From Branchiostoma belcheri (Eukaryota > Chordata > Leptocardii > Amphioxiformes > Branchiostomatidae), in NCBI RefSeq assembly GCF_001625305.1, contig NW_017803854.1, positions 2,892,913-2,956,912 of the forward strand: a stretch of 64,000 bases of DNA. Direction: 5' to 3'. Positions 56,222 to 64,000 of the stretch are shown here, one piece after another (position 1 is the first letter of the stretch; each line of letters opens with the position of its first letter). The translations under genes and the position numbers were made by a program. The notes beneath the pieces were generated by a model. It did no database searches. It saw only the letters and a list, made by a program, of their open reading frames with translations, and was not told where the DNA came from.

Positions 56222-59200
56222 GTTAGGTCAGATTTACCTAGATATCGCACCTACATCGCTGGAAGGCTGGTTGTTTCAGAGGAAGAACGTTCTGTTGGCA
56301 TATCCTGTCAGCATTACTGGATCAGCACAGTGTACCCAGCGGAGAGTGACGTCACCACGGCAGCCGGGGTCAGACGTACCGAGGACATTCAACATGCAGG
56401 GATGTGCCATTTGTGTAGAGGGGGGATGGGAGGAATATTTTTTTCAATACAAGATGTCCTATGGGCAGGAAAACATAATCTTCCACCTGATGTTTAATAG
56501 GAATATTGTAGTGTTTTATTTCAGAAAAGCTCGGCAGTCAGAAAACACTATGGAGAAAAAGGGAATGAAATTTGGATTTAGGCAACTATGTAAGTTATTG
56601 ATTAATCATTAATGACTGTTTCGATTCGATAGGAAGACATTTATTGGAGCGAAGTTTAAAAATAACTGAAAATATAAGAAAAAATTAACTTTTATTAGTG
56701 AGCTTGTTGTATTATACAGCTCTGCTAGTGTGGATACATACAGCGATTAGACCCTGTAACCCTGGTATGACGTTATGTGCTCTGTGTATAACTGCTTTGC
56801 CTAAACTTGAGAAATGTACAGACAAAGTATATCTATGTTACATGTTGTTCTTACATTTACATTCTAGGTATACGTTTGGTAACTCTTGGCGCATTTTATA
56901 TCAAAATGTTACGACCTCTCCCTGTCTGGGACCGGTTTTGATCGATGGAAACACAATTAGCACGTGCGAGTGCCTTCTAATTTGATAAATGTGGAATTAT
57001 CCGAAAGCCCATTTGACAGAGGTGCCAAAATCGTTACTCGAGGGCCAAAGACGTGCTTATCGACGGCGACGTGCCATCTGGTGGTTAGAATTGTCAAGGT
57101 CATTGGCAATTCGTCCTCATAAAGTTGCATTTGAACGGAACGAATCTAATGTAGCAATGCGTTCTAGCTGCCAAAACAAATTGACAGACCACAGAAACTT
57201 TGAACGCTCCAATTGGCAAAGCAGGGCAGCCGCACGCAAACTTTGGGAAAAAAGCACTTGATTTTCATATCTTCCAACGTCTGCTTTCATATCTTAAAAA
57301 TGATGAGTCCAAGCGGGGTTCGCAAGAAACGTGCAGATACAAGACTACATATGGTCTACTGCATCATATTTTGTATCATCTAAATAAAGAACGTCGCTGT
57401 ATGTATGAGACCAGATCTTTTATTAAAGACCATCATTCGTACATAAAGACATATACACGGTGCAATAAAGAGCAGGGAAATCATTCACTGCTTGAGTCAG
57501 AAGTAGATGAACATTGAGAATTCGAACTATGACAATCATCACACATCATAACGTAACCATAACATGTTCAACTGAAAGTTGATTCTCTAACGTAAAGAAC
57601 ATTGGTTCAATTTACATACAAACAATAACCTAACAACGACAAGCACCACAGGTAGTTAACATAACAAAGTTAATTACAAAATAAAGAGTTGAATATCATT
57701 TTAGAAACCATGAAGTCCTGTTATGATTTCCAACTGATGTAACGTTTGTAGTCGACATGTCAGAAAATGTCGGTGACAAAGACGACCTAAGCTTGCTCCT
57801 GACCTATCTTGGCTATTCTCGGATAAAATCTACATATAACTTTTCAAAAACTAGTGAGCCTAAAGAAATTCCAGGTAGAAATGATCGGATCACACAGAAT
57901 ATCTAGAGCAAGACCGAAGATACACAGACTATGCTATCTTTTGACCGCAAAGGATGGAATGTTATATATGAGATTCTGCGTTCATTTTTATTGGTTTGGT
58001 GGAATTCCTATATTCGAAACAATTTCTTTTGGTAGGAAACGTACTTACTCAGTGCCCTTGGCTTGATTGTAAATGGAACAAAAACGTAAAGTGTGTCGGT
58101 GTCATATTTCAAGTAGCATCAATCACGAACATCTAGTGCATGCCTTCATGCTCATCAGTGATAACAGTACATTGACTGAAGTGTTGAAAATATCTATGTA
58201 TGTTGTATGTTAATCTATCTATCAGTGTAACTGACAGTGTGTCGTTTGGTTATCCAACAATATGTGACAATTGTATTCTCTTAACATACTATCACTTCAG
58301 AAGACAACCACCTTACCATTTGTACATCGTCCTGACATCGTATTCTGATTTGTGAATAGTACTGCAACCTTTATGTATGTGTAGGCAGATGTTAACGTGT
58401 TTTTATAAGCTGGTTCATGGTTTAAGTTGCGCATGCACAGTGTGATGCATTGATTTTCATTGTTGGCATTGCAAAGAAGTTAAAACAATTTTAACAGTAA
58501 TTATTCCACAATATTGGAATGTGCTGAAGTACTAACGTAACATCGGTTATAATGAACAACGGTGCCATGTGATCTGTCCGTTTACAGCTATATATGGCAA
58601 TGATGTTTTCATTTGATTTCCTAACTAATCAATGATTCCTGTTTTGGTTTCGATTTTGAAAAGACAGGAAATGGAGGATATGAATGTGTATTGGTACATC
58701 GACAAAGAATATATCGCAGATTCGTCCCTGGCATTGACCGATAGGATGGTCGAGCCATATGAAGCTACATTATAGGCCCTCCCATTATAGCCTATACTAA
58801 AACTACACACTACACTTAAAGATATGTGCTACAAATTCTCACCCTCTCGGCGGCCTTTACAACATGTATTTCTGCTATTACCAGATTTGTTACACAGATT
58901 CTTGTATTTGTGAACATTGCTTACAGACTCCTATTATACCACTTCGACTTGGCTATCTAGGGATGACAATTTAGAAGCTTATGGATAATTAGGCCTGTCG
59001 TCACGTTAAATGATCCATTGCATGTTCACTTTTCCTGTACATTTTGCCTAAATGTTTTAGGTAAAACTATCGTTTTGAGGAATGGCATGGTCACATTTGT
59101 CTTTCTAGGACGCCGTACGATTCTGTTGTAGTATTTTGAAGTAGGCTGTGACAGAATCAACCATCGCTAAGAATCTCAGGCAGCTTTCTCCCAAGCATGA

Positions 59201-59377
59201 CTACAGGATTCTGTATGTTTATCCCAAGAGTGTGCGACTAGTCGACTTAAAAGGCCCTCAGTTTGCGATCGTACGACGGTCGTACGACGTATGTGACTGG
59301 GTACTAACTTCGAAACTTGAACCTGTGCTCAATTCGCAAGATAAAAATACTTCCAAACACCTTGCGGACGCCACTTG
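56222..59377. other. Spacer between the D8C gene and the guanylate cyclase gene
   Basis: AT-rich. Open frames at 56989-57261, 57200-57517 and 57854-58066 have no recognisable motif, no consistent splice sites and no repeat match. The promoter of the D8C gene should lie just right of 56221. GTACGAC-rich inverted sequence occurs at about 59270-59288. Confidence 0.4.
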
Positions 59378-62364
<2,987 letters not shown>

Positions 62365-64000
62365 CTGGAAGCATAGAAACATCGTGTTTTGGTATCAACA
62401 TCAAACTGCTAAGAAAGAGCATTTTTTTAATTTCTTAGTCATGGTGAAAACGTCTCGCCCCATATAAAACAGCGATAAAGGTTATCAGCAAACCAGGGCA
62501 ATGAAATTCGTCTGAAAAAATTACCCATCTTGTTCTCGCATTTTGATGCACGGAAACGTCATCTGACGTCCAAATGCGGTGCAACTTTGGATTCTGACAA
62601 TACTTTGACCACAACCACGACTGAATTGTAGCTCCATATTGCCCTGCACAACTGTGGTTGATTCAAATATGTCCCAAAGGACACGTGCATTACATGTGTA
62701 TAGATCTTCATCAACATGATATAACCAAATAGTGTTTAGATGCTGTTAGCAGCAAAGTATGAATTCTTAACTGTGAGTGCTTTCGTCTCACCTGACCATC
62801 CCAAAGCTGCGTCTATCATTGGTGCATGGTCAGGAAATATAGTAGACATAGAAATATAAGAGCATAAGAAACTCAAGACATGGTCAGATGGACAACAGAC
62901 TCAAATGTACAACACACAAAGGCAATAAGCATGCACGAAAATGGATTATATTGATGCGATTGTTGAAGAAGTTGTGGCAAACTTTAAAATCATCAAAGTT
63001 GCCCAAGCAATGCGTGACAGACAACGAAGAGTAGCAAGAGAGTCTTTGGTGATATTGTAGTCTGAATTCGGTAAGGCAGAATGAGTGTCCAGAACTCTGT
63101 GGCAGAATATAACGTTTTATTTATGATTCCAACAGGCTTCGATAGAAGCACTATGTATGGTTTTTTAATAGTTGTAGGTACTTTTCATTTGAAATCTTTG
63201 TTTGAAATCTGATCCAGTCCATGCCCTTTCTCACCATATAATTTCTTTATTTCTTTTCCAGGGTTAGCTTGAAGTTTGACTTTAAATGATTCACGCTCAA
63301 TTCAAGTGAACATGGCTAATACATTTATTCATTTACATGCAGGGCACAGTTGGATGTTTTGAGAATCAGTTGGACAACCAAAAGAAAAACGCATTTTCAA
63401 CACCTCATACGCCGTTTTTGTACCGAGCGATTTACTCACAGTTGTTTCCAAGACTCCCTTGCTAATTTAGCATAGCCCAGACAACGTTATAAATGCACGT
63501 CACATTTAGGTTATGGAAACGTGTAAACCACTAACTTGAATTTCCACTCCACTTTAGTAAATCTAAGACCGTCGAGAAACCTGAAAACAATGATAAAAAC
63601 GGCGGTTGTTCAAGTCATTTTCTACAGAATGGACAGAAATTCAACCTTCCCGAATTGAAATATCATTGCTCTATCACCAGCCCACAGAAGTAGTTGAATC
63701 CCTTCCCCATGAAGTTAAAGTTGTCTATTTACAAGCTGTGACTACATCTGTGTTTTAGTTTCACACTGTCAATTACAAAAGATACAATATTAAAATGTAT
63801 ACATGCAGCTTAGTCAGTGTTATCGTGTGTATTTTGGTAATTGTACCAATGAATAGAGGGGGAAATGAACGAAATTCTTAAGGACAGCCTTACTGAAATG
63901 AGATATGACTATATCATAACAATCATAAGATAGCAAAAAAAAGAGACTTAACTTACAAATGATTAAAGAAAGAACAAGAATACTCATATCATTGTCTACG
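62365..64000 (-). other. Intron(s) upstream of the guanylate cyclase exons
   Basis: Probably intronic sequence of the cyclase gene, whose H-NOX-coding exons must lie further right. Only one short candidate exon is visible (62777-62797, minus, GATAG|ACGCAG... to GGTCAG|GTGAGA). Otherwise I see no gene, RNA or distinct repeat. Confidence 0.45.

Noticed and set aside
56220-56612. 130-codon plus-strand open frame
   Set aside because: It overlaps the first exon of the D8C gene only at its edge, has no recognised motif, and its Cys residues do not fit a module.
56989-57517. Two Arg/Lys-rich open frames
   Set aside because: No similarity I can recognise and no consistent splice borders; could be repeat-derived but I found no second copy.
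59267-59290. GTACGAC inverted sequence as an operator-like site
   Set aside because: Only seven paired bases and no gene context to support a function.

Overview
This is a stretch of animal nuclear DNA, not bacterial. Genes are split into many short exons with GT/AG introns, coding exons are GC-rich in AT-rich surroundings, and introns carry retrotransposon and DNA-transposon remnants. The gene content (RNF4, FAM193A, a D8C-domain protein, a CUB/sushi protein, a GUCY1B2/Gyc88E-like cyclase, and a rhomboid-superfamily protein) suggests an invertebrate deuterostome. A cephalochordate (amphioxus, Branchiostoma) is my best guess; that is inference, not something a single motif proves. All exon coordinates come from reading splice sites by eye and checking that reading phase is kept across each junction.

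Layout. (1) 22-3756, minus: the first six coding exons of a rhomboid-superfamily protein, probably iRhom-like, running off the left edge. (2) 4946-6286, plus: a complete three-exon RNF4, a SUMO-targeted ubiquitin ligase, head-to-head with gene 1. (3) 8583-38203, plus: a complete 24-exon FAM193A orthologue of about 1,732 residues. Its 14.2-kb first intron holds a broken CR1/L2-type LINE, several small repeats and a candidate transposon with inverted ends. (4) 44158-50404, plus: a secreted-then-anchored protein with signal peptide, CUB, Thr-rich linker, two sushi domains, a membrane segment and a tiny tail. (5) 52329-56221, minus: a complete six-exon single-pass protein with one uromodulin-type D8C domain, tail-to-tail with gene 4. 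(6) 59378-62364, minus: the C-terminal half of a soluble guanylate cyclase, continuing off the right edge.

RNF4 next to FAM193A in the same orientation is also the human 4p16.3 order, so genes 2 and 3 look like conserved microsynteny. Genes 4 and 5 are both cell-surface proteins with extracellular binding modules but are otherwise unrelated. I see no operon-like or cassette-like multi-gene system.

The most unusual observations are: five CxCxxC motifs and a seven-fold 10-residue repeat in FAM193A; a tandem duplication that has the FAM193A stop-codon exon as its first unit and carries DR1 nuclear-receptor-like half-sites; a guanylate cyclase with an Asn in place of the first metal-binding Asp; a stand-alone D8C membrane protein; and a repeat family whose 3' hairpin shows a compensatory base-pair change.
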